From assembly GCF_004361735.1 (NCBI RefSeq), contig NZ_SNVV01000004.1:124001-188000 (forward strand): a stretch of DNA of 64,000 nt, in the 5' to 3' direction. Made by a program: the position numbers and the translations under genes. The notes under the pieces were generated by a model that saw nothing but the letters and a program-made list of their open reading frames with translations, ran no database searches and was not told the DNA's origin. Source of the stretch: Azoarcus indigens. Lineage in GTDB: Bacteria > Pseudomonadota > Gammaproteobacteria > Burkholderiales > Rhodocyclaceae. Position 1 is the stretch's first letter. Each line of letters begins with the position of its first letter. Positions 45,239-54,627 of the stretch are shown piece by piece.

Positions 45239-46789
45239 ATGGAAGAACTCGTCAGGCAGGTTGTTGGCTATTTGCGCGGCATGTGGCGTTTTCGCTGGTG
45301 GGGTTTGGCGCTGGCGTGGATCGTCGGGATAGCGGGCGGTGTCGTGATCTACATGATGCCGGACAAGTATGAGTCTACTGCGCGGGTGTATGTGGACACC
45401 CAGTCTGTGCTCAGGCCGCTTATGTCCGGGTTGGCCGTGCAGCCGAACGTGGATCAGCAGATTGCCATCCTCAGCCGGACGCTGATCAATCGTCCCAATG
45501 TCGAGAAGCTGATCACCATGGCGGATCTCGATCTCGGGGTCCGGGATCGGCAGGACAGAGAGGCGCTGATTGCCCAACTGACGCGCGATCTGAAGATCCG
45601 CGGCACCGGTCGGGACAACCTTTTCACGCTCGCCTATGAGGATGCCCGCCCGGATCGGGCGCAGCGCGTGGTGCAGGCTCTGGTTTCCCTGTTCGTCGAG
45701 TCCGGCTTGGTGAACAAGCGGCAGGATACCGACGCCGCGCGGCGCTTCATCGAGGATCAGATCAAGACCTACGAGCAGAAACTGTCCGAGGCTGAGAATC
45801 GCTTGAAGGACTTCCGGCTGCGCAATATGGGCCTGCTGGGAGATGGCGCCCGGGATTACGTGACGCAGATCGCGCAGACCGAGCAGCAACTGGCGCAGGC
45901 GCGTCTTGAACTGCGGGAGGCGGAGAATTCTCGCGACGCCATGCAGCGTCAACTGGTCGGCGAGGATCCGGTGTTGTTGCCGCAGGCGCCTGGGGGCGCC
46001 GCCAACTCGGTCTCCATTCCCGACCTGGACAATCGTATCGATGTGCTGAAGAAGAATCTGGACAGCATGTTGCAGCGTTACACCGACCAGCACCCGGATG
46101 TGTTGGGCGCTCGTCGCGTGCTGGCTCAGCTTGAGAAGCAGAAGCAGGAAGAGGTCGATGCGATGCGCAAGGCCGGGCCGGGGCGCTTCGATTCAGTGAA
46201 TTCCAACCCGGTGTATCAGCAGATGAAGCTGTCGCTGGCGGAATCCGAAGCCAGGGTTGCCTCCTTGCGCGCGCGGGTGGGAGAGTACGAAGGCCGCCTG
46301 GTCCAGCTGCGGGCATCCTCTGAGCGCCTGCCGGAGTTGGAGGCCGAGATGGCCCAGCTGAACCGGGACTACGACGTCCATAAGCGCAACTATGAGAGCC
46401 TGGTGGCACGGCGCGAGTCGGCCAATATTTCGGTGGAAATGGACGCGCAGTCGGGGATCGCGGAGTTCCGGCAGATCGATCCGCCCAGTCTGCCCAACAA
46501 GCCTTCTGCGCCCAACCGGGTGCTGCTGATGCCCTTGGTCGGTCTGGTGGGGCTGGCAGTAGGGGTCGCCCTCACCTTCCTCATCAGCCAGTTGAGACCA
46601 GCGTTCAGCGACGGCCGGACTCTGCGGGAGGTGACCGGGCTTCCCGTGCTGGGTGCTGTCTCCTTGCTGCAGACGCCTGAGCGGGCCAAGGCAAGAAGGC
46701 GGGGTTTGCTGGCTTTCTCGGGAGGCGTTGCCGGTTTCGTTGGTGTAGTTGGAGTGGCGACGCTCCTGCTCAGTATGTTGCAGAAATAG
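45239..46789 (+). CDS. XrtA-system polysaccharide chain-length determinant protein
   Basis: A 516-residue Wzz/co-polymerase protein: first membrane helix (WWGLALAWIVGIAGGVVIYMMP), a long periplasmic coiled-coil region (about 170-400; RFIEDQIKTYEQKLSEAENRLKDFR), and a second helix near the end (MPLVGLVGLAVGVALTFLI), then a third (FSGGVAGFVGVVGVATLLLSML). PDKYESTARVYVDT is the Wzz motif. No kinase domain is fused; the kinase is the next gene. Confidence 0.93.
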   Translation: MEELVRQVVGYLRGMWRFRWWGLALAWIVGIAGGVVIYMMPDKYESTARVYVDTQSVLRPLMSGLAVQPNVDQQIAILSRTLINRPNVEKLITMADLDLGVRDRQDREALIAQLTRDLKIRGTGRDNLFTLAYEDARPDRAQRVVQALVSLFVESGLVNKRQDTDAARRFIEDQIKTYEQKLSEAENRLKDFRLRNMGLLGDGARDYVTQIAQTEQQLAQARLELREAENSRDAMQRQLVGEDPVLLPQAPGGAANSVSIPDLDNRIDVLKKNLDSMLQRYTDQHPDVLGARRVLAQLEKQKQEEVDAMRKAGPGRFDSVNSNPVYQQMKLSLAESEARVASLRARVGEYEGRLVQLRASSERLPELEAEMAQLNRDYDVHKRNYESLVARRESANISVEMDAQSGIAEFRQIDPPSLPNKPSAPNRVLLMPLVGLVGLAVGVALTFLISQLRPAFSDGRTLREVTGLPVLGAVSLLQTPERAKARRRGLLAFSGGVAGFVGVVGVATLLLSMLQK

Positions 46790-46800
46790 CGGGGGACGGG

Positions 46801-47739
46801 ATGAGCCTCATAGAGAAAGCGGTCCAGCGGCTGGACCAGCTCAAGCAGGCAGGCGGCGACGTGGCGCCTTCGATGGTTGTCGCGGAGGAGGCCCAGATCG
46901 CGCCAGCGACGCCCTCGGCCGGGATTACGGCCCCTGCTGCGATTGCCCCTGAAGCGGCTGTCGAGACGGCCGCTCCGGCGTCGCGCAGCATCCACATCGA
47001 TCTCGGACGGCTGGCCCAGATGGGCATGGTCACGCCGGACCAGCCGCGTTCCCCTCTGGCCGAGGAGTATCGCGTCATCAAGCGCCCGCTGCTGCGCAAT
47101 GCCCAGGGTCTGGGGGCGGGAGTGATTGCCAATGGCAACCTGATCATGGTTACCAGTGCGCTGCCGGGAGAGGGCAAGTCCTTCTCGGCGATCAATCTGG
47201 CGATCAGCATGGCGATGGAACTGGACCACACCGTGCTGCTGGTCGATGCCGACGTATCGCGCCCCTCAGTACTCAACCGCCTGGGTTTGCCACCTCAGCG
47301 CGGGCTGATGGACGTCTTGTCCGGCGATATCGCTGATCTGGGCGACGTCCTGTTGCGTACCAATATCGAGAAGCTCTCCCTGCTGCCCGCTGGCATGCCG
47401 CATCAGCGGGCAACCGAGTTGCTCGCGTCCGATGCGATGAATCGCATGCTGGAGCAGATGGCCACCCGCTATGCCGACCGTGTGATCGTCTTCGACTCGC
47501 CGCCCTTGCTGGTGACGACCGAGGCGCGCGTGCTGGCGACGCACATGGGTCAGGTGGTGATCGTCGTCGAGGCGGCGAAGACCACCCATGCGACGATCAA
47601 GCAGGCGCTCTCCACGATAGAGAATTGCCCCGTCAAGCTGATGGTGCTCAACAAGGCGCGGGAGCGTGGCGCCGGGGGCTACTACGGATATGGTTATGGC
47701 TACGGTTACGGTTCGGATGCCAGGTCCGAGGCGGCCTGA
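46801..47739 (+). CDS. XrtA-associated tyrosine autokinase
   Basis: A 312-residue BY-kinase. An N-terminal linker rich in Ala/Pro precedes Walker A (SALPGEGKSFSAINLA), Walker A' (VLLVDADVSRPSV) and Walker B (VIVFDSPPLL). The C-terminus is a Tyr/Gly run (YYGYGYGYGYGS), the usual autophosphorylation cluster. It works with the chain-length protein just upstream (11-base gap). Confidence 0.93.
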   Translation: MSLIEKAVQRLDQLKQAGGDVAPSMVVAEEAQIAPATPSAGITAPAAIAPEAAVETAAPASRSIHIDLGRLAQMGMVTPDQPRSPLAEEYRVIKRPLLRNAQGLGAGVIANGNLIMVTSALPGEGKSFSAINLAISMAMELDHTVLLVDADVSRPSVLNRLGLPPQRGLMDVLSGDIADLGDVLLRTNIEKLSLLPAGMPHQRATELLASDAMNRMLEQMATRYADRVIVFDSPPLLVTTEARVLATHMGQVVIVVEAAKTTHATIKQALSTIENCPVKLMVLNKARERGAGGYYGYGYGYGYGSDARSEAA

Positions 47740-47740
47740 G

Positions 47741-49264
47741 GTGTCCGCTCAGACGTTCAGGCTCAAGGCCGTGGCGGCGGCGCTGGGCTGCGCTTTGGCC
47801 GCGGTTGGCGGTCTGGTGCATGCCCAGGAGACGGACGTCCGTCCCTCCGTCCAGACGCGGCTCACATGGACCGACAACGGCGGTGCGTCGCGCGATAGCA
47901 AGGAGTCTGACTGGATTGCGGAAGTGACGCCCTCGCTGGCCGTCTCGCGTCGAGGCGGGCGTTTCAACGGCAACATGAACGCGCAGTTCCGCAATACCTT
48001 CCATACCAACGACAGCAAGGGCGATACCTCCTACCTGGCGTTTCAGGGGCGAGGCGAGCTGGAGGCGGTGGAGGACCTGTTTTACGTGGACATGGGTGGC
48101 TCCATTTCGCGGAACAACCTCTCCGCTTTCTCCGGCCGTGCTGCCAGCGATGACCTCAATACCAGCAAGAACGACGAGACCCGTACCTGGTCGCTTGCTC
48201 CGCGCCTGCAGTTCCGGTTTGGCGACACCGCCACGGCGAAACTCGGCTACATGTCGCGCTGGTACGACGGCGGCAACAATCTCAAGGGTTCGCGTCTCGG
48301 CCAATGGACCGGACAGGTGATGGATCCCGCACCGCAGCGTCTGTTCGGCTGGGGCGTGGATTACACGCGCAGCGAGACGGAGTTCGACAACAGCGTCAAT
48401 GCTCGCGGGATCCAGGAGGCTGGCCGGGCAACGCTGTACATCAATGTGACCCCCCAGTTCCGTCTCAGGGCCATCGCGGGACATGAGTCGAACGACTATG
48501 GCGCGGGGAACAAGCAGAGTGGAGCAATTTATGGCGGGGGCTTTGACTGGGAGGCTTCCGAGCGCTCCCGGCTGTCTGCCACCATCGAAGACCGGGTGTT
48601 CGGTACCGGCTACAACTTCAGCTTCGATCACCGTACCGCAAGGACCCAGTGGCGCCTTAGCTACATGCGCGACGTGACCTCCACGGTGCAATCCTTCTCC
48701 TCCGAGCCCCTGATCGAAGCCCAGTGCCGCGCGATCGCGGACAGCGGCATGGAGTGGAACGGCTGGCAGTTGGACCCGGACGTGATGTACGCGCTGTGTA
48801 TGGCCAACCTGGGGGCTTCCAGCGCGCAGAACGTTGTTTCTAACGCCTATTTCCTGCAACGCAGTTTGCGGGGGAGCGTGACGCTGCTGGGCGAGCGCAA
48901 CAGTCTTACCCTGTCGGTCACGCGCAGCCAGCGCTCCAGTCTCAACGCCATCAGCGGCCTTCCGGTAGGCGACGATTTCGCCTTGAGCACCTCGATCAAA
49001 ACCAGCGCGGCCAGCGCCAGCTTCTCCCACCGGCTTACGCCGATCACCTCGTTGATATCGACGCTGACCCGCTCCCGTACCGAAGGCTCGTCCGCCAGCG
49101 GGCTGGAGACCCGCCGGCTGCTGATGTCGGTTGGCTTGAACACCGAGTTTGGCCCCAAGACCTCCGGCGGGCTCAACTACCGTTATCAGCGCGCAGAAGG
49201 CTCCGGCGGGGGCAGCGACTTCACAGAGAACGCCATCATCGCCAATCTCGGCCTCAGATTCTGA
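47741..49264 (+). CDS. XrtA-system outer-membrane beta-barrel protein (TIGR03016 type)
   Basis: A 507-residue exported protein: signal peptide (VAAALGCALAAVGGLVHA), then RPSVQTRLTWTDNGGASRDSKESDWIAEVTPSLAVSRRGGR and alternating-hydrophobic strands to an ending NAIIANLGLRF with C-terminal Phe. This fits the PEP-CTERM-associated outer-membrane family at the same place in other XrtA loci. The GTG start at 47741 lies two bases after the kinase stop. Probably an export or anchoring pore. Confidence 0.85.
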   Translation: MSAQTFRLKAVAAALGCALAAVGGLVHAQETDVRPSVQTRLTWTDNGGASRDSKESDWIAEVTPSLAVSRRGGRFNGNMNAQFRNTFHTNDSKGDTSYLAFQGRGELEAVEDLFYVDMGGSISRNNLSAFSGRAASDDLNTSKNDETRTWSLAPRLQFRFGDTATAKLGYMSRWYDGGNNLKGSRLGQWTGQVMDPAPQRLFGWGVDYTRSETEFDNSVNARGIQEAGRATLYINVTPQFRLRAIAGHESNDYGAGNKQSGAIYGGGFDWEASERSRLSATIEDRVFGTGYNFSFDHRTARTQWRLSYMRDVTSTVQSFSSEPLIEAQCRAIADSGMEWNGWQLDPDVMYALCMANLGASSAQNVVSNAYFLQRSLRGSVTLLGERNSLTLSVTRSQRSSLNAISGLPVGDDFALSTSIKTSAASASFSHRLTPITSLISTLTRSRTEGSSASGLETRRLLMSVGLNTEFGPKTSGGLNYRYQRAEGSGGGSDFTENAIIANLGLRF

Positions 49265-49275
49265 TCGGGTTCACG

Positions 49276-50343
49276 ATGTACGAAGCTTATTTCCAGCTCA
49301 GCAACAAGCCCTTCCAGCTCAACCCAGATCCCGCCTTCTTCTTCGGCAGTCGGGGCCATCGGCGGGCAATGGCCTACCTCGAGTATGGTCTGCACCAGAG
49401 CGAAGGATTCATCGTCATCACCGGGGAGATCGGTGCGGGCAAGACCACGCTGGTGCGCAGCCTGCTCGAGCACCTGGACCCGGCCAAGGTGGTAGCCGCC
49501 AATCTGGTCAGCACCCAGATCGATGCGGACGATACGTTGCGCATGGTGGCCGCTGCCTTCGGACTGCCCAGCCGGAATCTCGACAAGGCCGGGCTGCTGC
49601 TGGCGCTCGAGACCTTCCTGGTCTCCACCACCGCGGGGGGCAAGCGCGCGCTGCTGATCGTGGACGAGGCACAGAACCTCACGCCGGCGGCGGTGGAGGA
49701 GCTGCGCATGCTCTCCAACTTCCAGCTCGAAGACCATGCGCTGCTGCAGAGTTTCCTGATCGGGCAGCCAGAGTTTCGCGACATCATGCAAGGCGCGGAG
49801 ATGCAGCAGCTGCGCCAGCGGGTGATCGCCTCCTATCACCTGGGGCCGCTCGACGCGGAGGAAACCCGTGCCTACATCGAGCACCGCCTGCACCACGTCG
49901 GATGGAAGAGCGATCCGGAATTCGCCACCTCGGCTTTCTCCGCGATCTACGCTCATACCGGCGGCATTCCTCGCCGTATCAATACCTTGTGCGACCGGCT
50001 GTTGCTGTCGGCCTTCCTCAACGAGCGTCATCAGCTCGGCGAGGCCGAGGTGCGTGAAGTGGTGGAGGAGCTGAAGGAAGAGTTCTCCACGCCGGCCCGT
50101 GCGCAAGCCCCGGCCTTGGCGGGCGGCGCGTCTGGCGCGGTGCTTGATCTGGACCTCTCCCGGCTGCAGGTTTCCGCGGCGCTGGCGGAGCAGGTGGCCG
50201 GGCTGGCTGCTGGTGTGGACGTTCAGCGCATCGAGGCGAGGCTCACCCAACTCGAGCAGTCGGTATCCGCCACGCTCGGGGTACTGAATCAATTGTTGCA
50301 GGCGGTTCGGCGCGAGTCGGCCCCGGAGGAGCCGCGCCAATGA
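49276..50343 (+). CDS. XrtA-associated AAA ATPase (ExeA-like)
   Basis: A 355-residue AAA protein: MYEAYFQLSNKPFQLNPDPAFFF, Walker A GEIGAGKTT, Walker B LLIVDEAQNL, sensor IGQPEFRD, and GIPRRINTLCDRLLLSAF. This is the ExeA-type ATPase family found in all XrtA loci. A coiled tail with LEQSVSATLG ends the protein. Its stop overlaps the next gene (ATGA). Confidence 0.93.
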   Translation: MYEAYFQLSNKPFQLNPDPAFFFGSRGHRRAMAYLEYGLHQSEGFIVITGEIGAGKTTLVRSLLEHLDPAKVVAANLVSTQIDADDTLRMVAAAFGLPSRNLDKAGLLLALETFLVSTTAGGKRALLIVDEAQNLTPAAVEELRMLSNFQLEDHALLQSFLIGQPEFRDIMQGAEMQQLRQRVIASYHLGPLDAEETRAYIEHRLHHVGWKSDPEFATSAFSAIYAHTGGIPRRINTLCDRLLLSAFLNERHQLGEAEVREVVEELKEEFSTPARAQAPALAGGASGAVLDLDLSRLQVSAALAEQVAGLAAGVDVQRIEARLTQLEQSVSATLGVLNQLLQAVRRESAPEEPRQ

Positions 50344-51500
50344 GTACCGCAAAGCTGCCGCCGAAGGCGGAGCAACCCGTCATCTGCGTCGTCGGCGCGC
50401 GTCCGAACTACATGAAGATGGCGCCCATCATCCGGGCGTTCGCAGCCTACCGGCCGGCGCTGAAGACCTTGCTGGTCCATACCGGCCAGCACTACGACGC
50501 GGCGATGAATGATCGCCTGTTCGCCGACCTGCAGCTGCCGCGGCCGGACATCAACCTGGAGGTGGGGTCCGGCTCCCACGCGGTGCAGACCGCCGAGGTC
50601 ATGAAGCGCTTCGAGCCGGTCATCGAGCAGCATGGCGCGCGCGCGGTGCTGGTGGTGGGCGACGTGAACTCCACGCTGGCCTGCGCGCTGGTGGCGGCGA
50701 AGCGCCATATCCCGGTGATCCATGTGGAGGCGGGGCTGCGCAGCGGCGACCGAAAGATGCCGGAAGAGATCAACCGCATCGTCACCGACCAGATTTCCGA
50801 TTTGCTCTATACCACCGAGCGCAGCGCCCACGCCAACCTCCAGCGCGAGGGCGTGGCCGAGGAGCGCGCCGTCTTCGTCGGCAACGTGATGATAGACAGC
50901 CTGATGGCCAGCCTGCCGCAGGCGGTGGCGCCGGCCGAGCTGCTGGCCGCGGCGGGCCAGAATCCCGAACGTCTGGCGCAGGGCTATGGCGTGGTGACGC
51001 TGCATCGGCCGTCCAACGTGGACAGCGCGGACACACTGGTGCCCATCATCGGCGCGCTGCGCGAAGTCGCGGCCCGGCTGCCGTTGGTGTTCGCGCTGCA
51101 CCCGCGTACCCGGGGCAACCTGGAGCGTTTCGGACTGCTGCGGGAGTTGGAGGCGGAGAACTTCATCATCCTGCCGCCGCAGGGTTACCTGGAGATGCTG
51201 GGGCTGATGGCCGGCGCGACGCTGGTGCTGACCGACTCCGGTGGCATCCAGGAAGAGACCACCGCGCTTGGCGTGCCCTGCCTCACCATCCGCGAGAACA
51301 CCGAACGGCCCATTACCGTGGAGCAGGGTACCAATACCCTGGTCGGCGTTGCGCCGGAAGCAATCGTCACCGCGGCGCGCAGCGTGCTGGAAAGCGGCGG
51401 CAAGCGCGGCCGGGTGCCCGAGTACTGGGACGGCCATACCGCCGAGCGCATCGCGGCTCACCTCGCAGCCTGGCTGAAGACTGCTGAAGTGGAGGCCTAG
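50340..51500 (+). CDS. wecB: UDP-N-acetylglucosamine 2-epimerase (non-hydrolysing)
   Basis: A 386-residue enzyme interconverting UDP-GlcNAc and UDP-ManNAc. Motifs: VVGARPNYMKMAPIIRAF, VHTGQHYDAAMND, VGDVNSTLACALVAAK, IHVEAGLRSGDRKMPEEINRIVTD, TLHRPSNVD, LTDSGGIQEETTALGVPCLTIRENTERP. It supplies an N-acetylmannosamine precursor for the exopolysaccharide. Overlaps the ATPase gene by four bases. Confidence 0.96.
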   Translation: MSTAKLPPKAEQPVICVVGARPNYMKMAPIIRAFAAYRPALKTLLVHTGQHYDAAMNDRLFADLQLPRPDINLEVGSGSHAVQTAEVMKRFEPVIEQHGARAVLVVGDVNSTLACALVAAKRHIPVIHVEAGLRSGDRKMPEEINRIVTDQISDLLYTTERSAHANLQREGVAEERAVFVGNVMIDSLMASLPQAVAPAELLAAAGQNPERLAQGYGVVTLHRPSNVDSADTLVPIIGALREVAARLPLVFALHPRTRGNLERFGLLRELEAENFIILPPQGYLEMLGLMAGATLVLTDSGGIQEETTALGVPCLTIRENTERPITVEQGTNTLVGVAPEAIVTAARSVLESGGKRGRVPEYWDGHTAERIAAHLAAWLKTAEVEA

Positions 51501-51502
51501 CT

Positions 51503-52342
51503 ATGGCGGCGGAAATCACCAACGCGCTCACCATCGACGTCGAGGATTACTTCCAGGTGTCGGCGCTGGCGCCCCATTTCCCGCGCCAGGAATGGGATGC
51601 CGTGCCCTGCCGCGTGGAGCAGAACGTCGATCTCATCCTCTCGTTGTTGCAGGAGCGGGACGCCAAGGCGACCTTCTTCACGCTCGGCTGGGTGGCGGAG
51701 CGCTATCCCCACCTGGTGAGGCGCATCGCCGATGCCGGCCACGAGGTCGCCAGCCACGGCTATGGTCACGAGCGGGCCAGCGCGCAGACGCCGGAGGCCT
51801 TCCTGGCGGACATCTCCTTGGCCAAGGCGGTGCTGGAAGACATCGTCGGCGAGCCGGTGAAGGGCTACCGCGCGCCCAGCTTCTCGATCGGCAAGTCCAA
51901 CCTGTGGGCGCACGAGTGCATTGCGCGCGCCGGCTACAGCTACAGTTCCAGCGTCTATCCGGTGAAGCACGATCACTACGGCATTCCGGATGCGCCGCGC
52001 TTCCCCTATCGCCTGGAGTCCGGGCTGATGGAGATTCCGGTGACGACCATGCGCTGGCTGGGGCGCAACTGGCCCGCGGGCGGCGGAGGCTATTTCCGCC
52101 TGCTGCCCTACGCCGTCTCGCGCTGGCAGATCGCCAAGGTGAATGCGGACGACCGTCGCCCGGCGATCTTCTACTTCCACCCCTGGGAGGTAGACCCCGA
52201 ACAACCCCGCGTGCCCGAAGCGACCGCCAAGACGCGCTTCCGCCACTACGTCAATCTCGACCGCACCGCGGAGCGCCTGCGCCGCCTGCTGGCCGATTTC
52301 TCGTGGGGCAGGGCCGACCACGTATTCCGCGACGCCGCCTGA
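51503..52342 (+). CDS. XrtA-system polysaccharide deacetylase (DUF3473)
   Basis: A 279-residue NodB-type deacetylase. TIDVEDYFQVSAL holds the metal Asp pair; HGYGHERASAQTPEAF holds the His-x3-His; VKGYRAPSFSIG and the C-terminal AIFYFHPWEVDPEQPR are DUF3473 features. It removes acetyl groups from amino-sugars of the exopolysaccharide. Start 51503 follows GGAGG. Confidence 0.94.
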   Translation: MAAEITNALTIDVEDYFQVSALAPHFPRQEWDAVPCRVEQNVDLILSLLQERDAKATFFTLGWVAERYPHLVRRIADAGHEVASHGYGHERASAQTPEAFLADISLAKAVLEDIVGEPVKGYRAPSFSIGKSNLWAHECIARAGYSYSSSVYPVKHDHYGIPDAPRFPYRLESGLMEIPVTTMRWLGRNWPAGGGGYFRLLPYAVSRWQIAKVNADDRRPAIFYFHPWEVDPEQPRVPEATAKTRFRHYVNLDRTAERLRRLLADFSWGRADHVFRDAA

Positions 52343-52362
52343 GCGGCACAGGACGTGAACCG

Positions 52363-53400
52363 ATGGATCGCACGCCCGTTGTCGTCAAGGCTTTCGCCGC
52401 GCAGGACGCCGCCCGCTGGGACGCTTTCGTCCACGCCACGGCAGAGGCCACGTTCTTTCACCTCTCCGCCTGGCGCGGAATCATGGAAGAGGTGTTCCGC
52501 CATCGCACCTATTATCTGTACGCCGAGCGGGCCGGTGCCATCGTCGCCGTGTTGCCGCTGGCGGAGGTCAAGAGCCGCCTGTTCGGCCATGCGCTGACCT
52601 CATTGCCCTTTTGCGTCTACGGCGGCATCGTCGGCGATGATGAGGCCGCGGCCCTGCTGGAGGCGGAGGCGGAGGCCCTGGCGCTGCGGCTGGGCGTACA
52701 GCATCTGGAGTACCGCAATCTCACCGCCCGGCATCAAGACTGGCCGAGCCAGGCGCTCTACGTCACCTTCCGCAAGGAAATCCTGCCGGAGGTGGAGGCC
52801 AACATGCTGGCCATCCCGCGCAAGCAGCGGGCGATGGTGCGCAAGGGCATCAAGAACGGCCTGGTGGCGACGCTGGATCCGGATGTGGACCGCTTCTTCG
52901 CGCTGTATTCGGACAACGTGCTGCGCCACGGCACGCCGGCCCTGTCGGTGCGCTTCTTCCGCCGGCTGCGGGAGGTGTTCGGTCAAGCCTGCGAGGTGTT
53001 GACGGTGACGGATGCCGGTGGACGCTCCTTGTCCAGCGTGCTCGGCTTCCGTTTTCGTGGCGAGGTGCTGCCCTATTACGCGGGCGACGATGTCGCCGCC
53101 CGCGACTTGGCCGCCAACGACTTCAAGTACTGGGAACTGATGCGCATCGCCTGCGAGCGCGGCGACCACCTGTTCGACTACGGCCGCAGCAAGATCGGCA
53201 CCGGGCCGTGGAGCTTCAAGAAGAACTGGGGCTTCGAGCCCCAGCCGCTGTCCTACGAATACCGCCTGTACAAGCGCGACGGCGTGCCGCAGAACAACCC
53301 GATGAACCCGAAGTACCGGGCCTTCATCGCGCTGTGGCGGCGGCTGCCGCTGGGCGTGGCCAACGCGCTCGGGCCGCACATCGTGCGCAACCTGGGGTAG
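52363..53400 (+). CDS. FemAB-family XrtA/PEP-CTERM system-associated protein
   Basis: A 345-residue double-GNAT protein (FemAB/BacX type): DAFVHATAEATFFHLSAWRGIMEEVFRHRTYYL, LPFCVYGGIVGDDE, RKQRAMVRKGIKNG, and DYGRSKIGTGPWSFKKNWGFEPQPLSYEY. Relatives transfer aminoacyl groups; here the acceptor may be a sugar or lipid of the exopolysaccharide. AGGACG precedes ATG 52363. Confidence 0.92.
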   Translation: MDRTPVVVKAFAAQDAARWDAFVHATAEATFFHLSAWRGIMEEVFRHRTYYLYAERAGAIVAVLPLAEVKSRLFGHALTSLPFCVYGGIVGDDEAAALLEAEAEALALRLGVQHLEYRNLTARHQDWPSQALYVTFRKEILPEVEANMLAIPRKQRAMVRKGIKNGLVATLDPDVDRFFALYSDNVLRHGTPALSVRFFRRLREVFGQACEVLTVTDAGGRSLSSVLGFRFRGEVLPYYAGDDVAARDLAANDFKYWELMRIACERGDHLFDYGRSKIGTGPWSFKKNWGFEPQPLSYEYRLYKRDGVPQNNPMNPKYRAFIALWRRLPLGVANALGPHIVRNLG

Positions 53401-53403
53401 GCC

Positions 53404-54627
53404 GTGCAGGATACGCGCCCGCCCCTGCTCTACCTGGTCCACCGCATTCCCTACCCGCCCAACAAGGGCGACAAGGTGCGGTCCTTCAACATCCTGAGGC
53501 AGCTCGCGCGGCACTTCCGGGTGTATCTCGGTACCTTTGTCGACAGCCCGGAAGACCGCTGCTACGTCGAGCGCTTGGGAGAGTGGTGTGCCGGCTGGAA
53601 GGTCATTCCGCTGGACCCGCGGCGCAGCCGGCTTGCCAGCGTACGCGGCCTGCTCTCCGGCGAGGCGCTGAGCCTGCCTTATTACCGTGATGCCGGTCTG
53701 GCGGAGTGGGTCAGGCGCACGGTACGTGAGCAGCGCATCAGCCAGGCGGTGGTGTTCTCCGGGCCGATGGCCCAGTACCTGGACGTGCCTGGCCTGGCCT
53801 GCCGGGTCATCGATTTCTGCGATCTCGACTCCGCAAAATGGACGCAGTATGCCGCCGGGCGCAGTTGGCCGATGTCCTGGCTCTACCGCCGCGAGGGGCG
53901 CCGCCTGCTGGCCTTCGAGCGCCGTGCGGCGGCCGCGGTGGATGCTGCGCTCTTCGTCACCGAGGCCGAGGCCGAACTGTTCCGGTCGGCGGCGCCGGAA
54001 GTGGCGGCGCGGGTCGGTGTGATGCAGAACGGCGTGGATGCGGACTTCTTCTCGCCGGCCCAGGGCGGTGAATCTCCCTACCCGGCGGGTGGCCCGGTGC
54101 TGTTGTTTACCGGTGCCATGGACTACTGGCCAAACATCGATGCCGTGACCTGGTTCGCACGCGAGATCCTGCCGGCGCTACGTGCCCGGCTGCGCGGAGT
54201 ACGCTTCTGGATCGTCGGCATGAACCCGGCTCCCGCGGTACAGGAGCTGGCCGCTGCCGACGTGTTCGTGACTGGCCGCGTGGCGGACGTGCGCCCCTGG
54301 CTGGCTCATGCCGATGTAGTGGTCGCGCCGCTGCGGGTCGCGCGCGGCATCCAGAACAAGGTGCTGGAGGCGATGGCGATGGCCAAGCCGGTGGTGGTAT
54401 CCGCAGCCTCGGCTACCGGACTGGTCGCGCAGCCGGGCAAGGAGTGCGAAGTGGCGGAGACGGCGGACGATTATCTGGACCGCATCACCGGCCTGCTCGC
54501 CGACGCTATGCGCGCGGCGGCGATGGGCGAGGCGGCACGACAGCGGGTGCTGGAAATCTATAGCTGGCAGGCCCATCTGGCCGCCCTCGACCGCTTGCTG
54601 GCAGGCCATGAGGCCAAAGGCGCATGA
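53404..54627 (+). CDS. XrtA-associated glycosyltransferase (TIGR03087 type)
   Basis: A 407-residue GT-B glycosyltransferase, starting at GTG 53404. It begins LLYLVHRIPYPPNKGDKVRSFNILRQLARHF, a hallmark of this group, and carries VGVMQNGVDADFFSP, LFTGAMDYWPNID and ARGIQNKVLEAMAMAKPVV with the acidic nucleotide-sugar site. Overlaps the exosortase gene by four bases. Confidence 0.92.
   Translation: MQDTRPPLLYLVHRIPYPPNKGDKVRSFNILRQLARHFRVYLGTFVDSPEDRCYVERLGEWCAGWKVIPLDPRRSRLASVRGLLSGEALSLPYYRDAGLAEWVRRTVREQRISQAVVFSGPMAQYLDVPGLACRVIDFCDLDSAKWTQYAAGRSWPMSWLYRREGRRLLAFERRAAAAVDAALFVTEAEAELFRSAAPEVAARVGVMQNGVDADFFSPAQGGESPYPAGGPVLLFTGAMDYWPNIDAVTWFAREILPALRARLRGVRFWIVGMNPAPAVQELAAADVFVTGRVADVRPWLAHADVVVAPLRVARGIQNKVLEAMAMAKPVVVSAASATGLVAQPGKECEVAETADDYLDRITGLLADAMRAAAMGEAARQRVLEIYSWQAHLAALDRLLAGHEAKGA

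Noticed and set aside
47690-47720. Short tandem repeats of TATGGTTACGG type, possible repeat array
   Set aside because: They encode the Tyr/Gly tail of the tyrosine kinase and are not a CRISPR or satellite.
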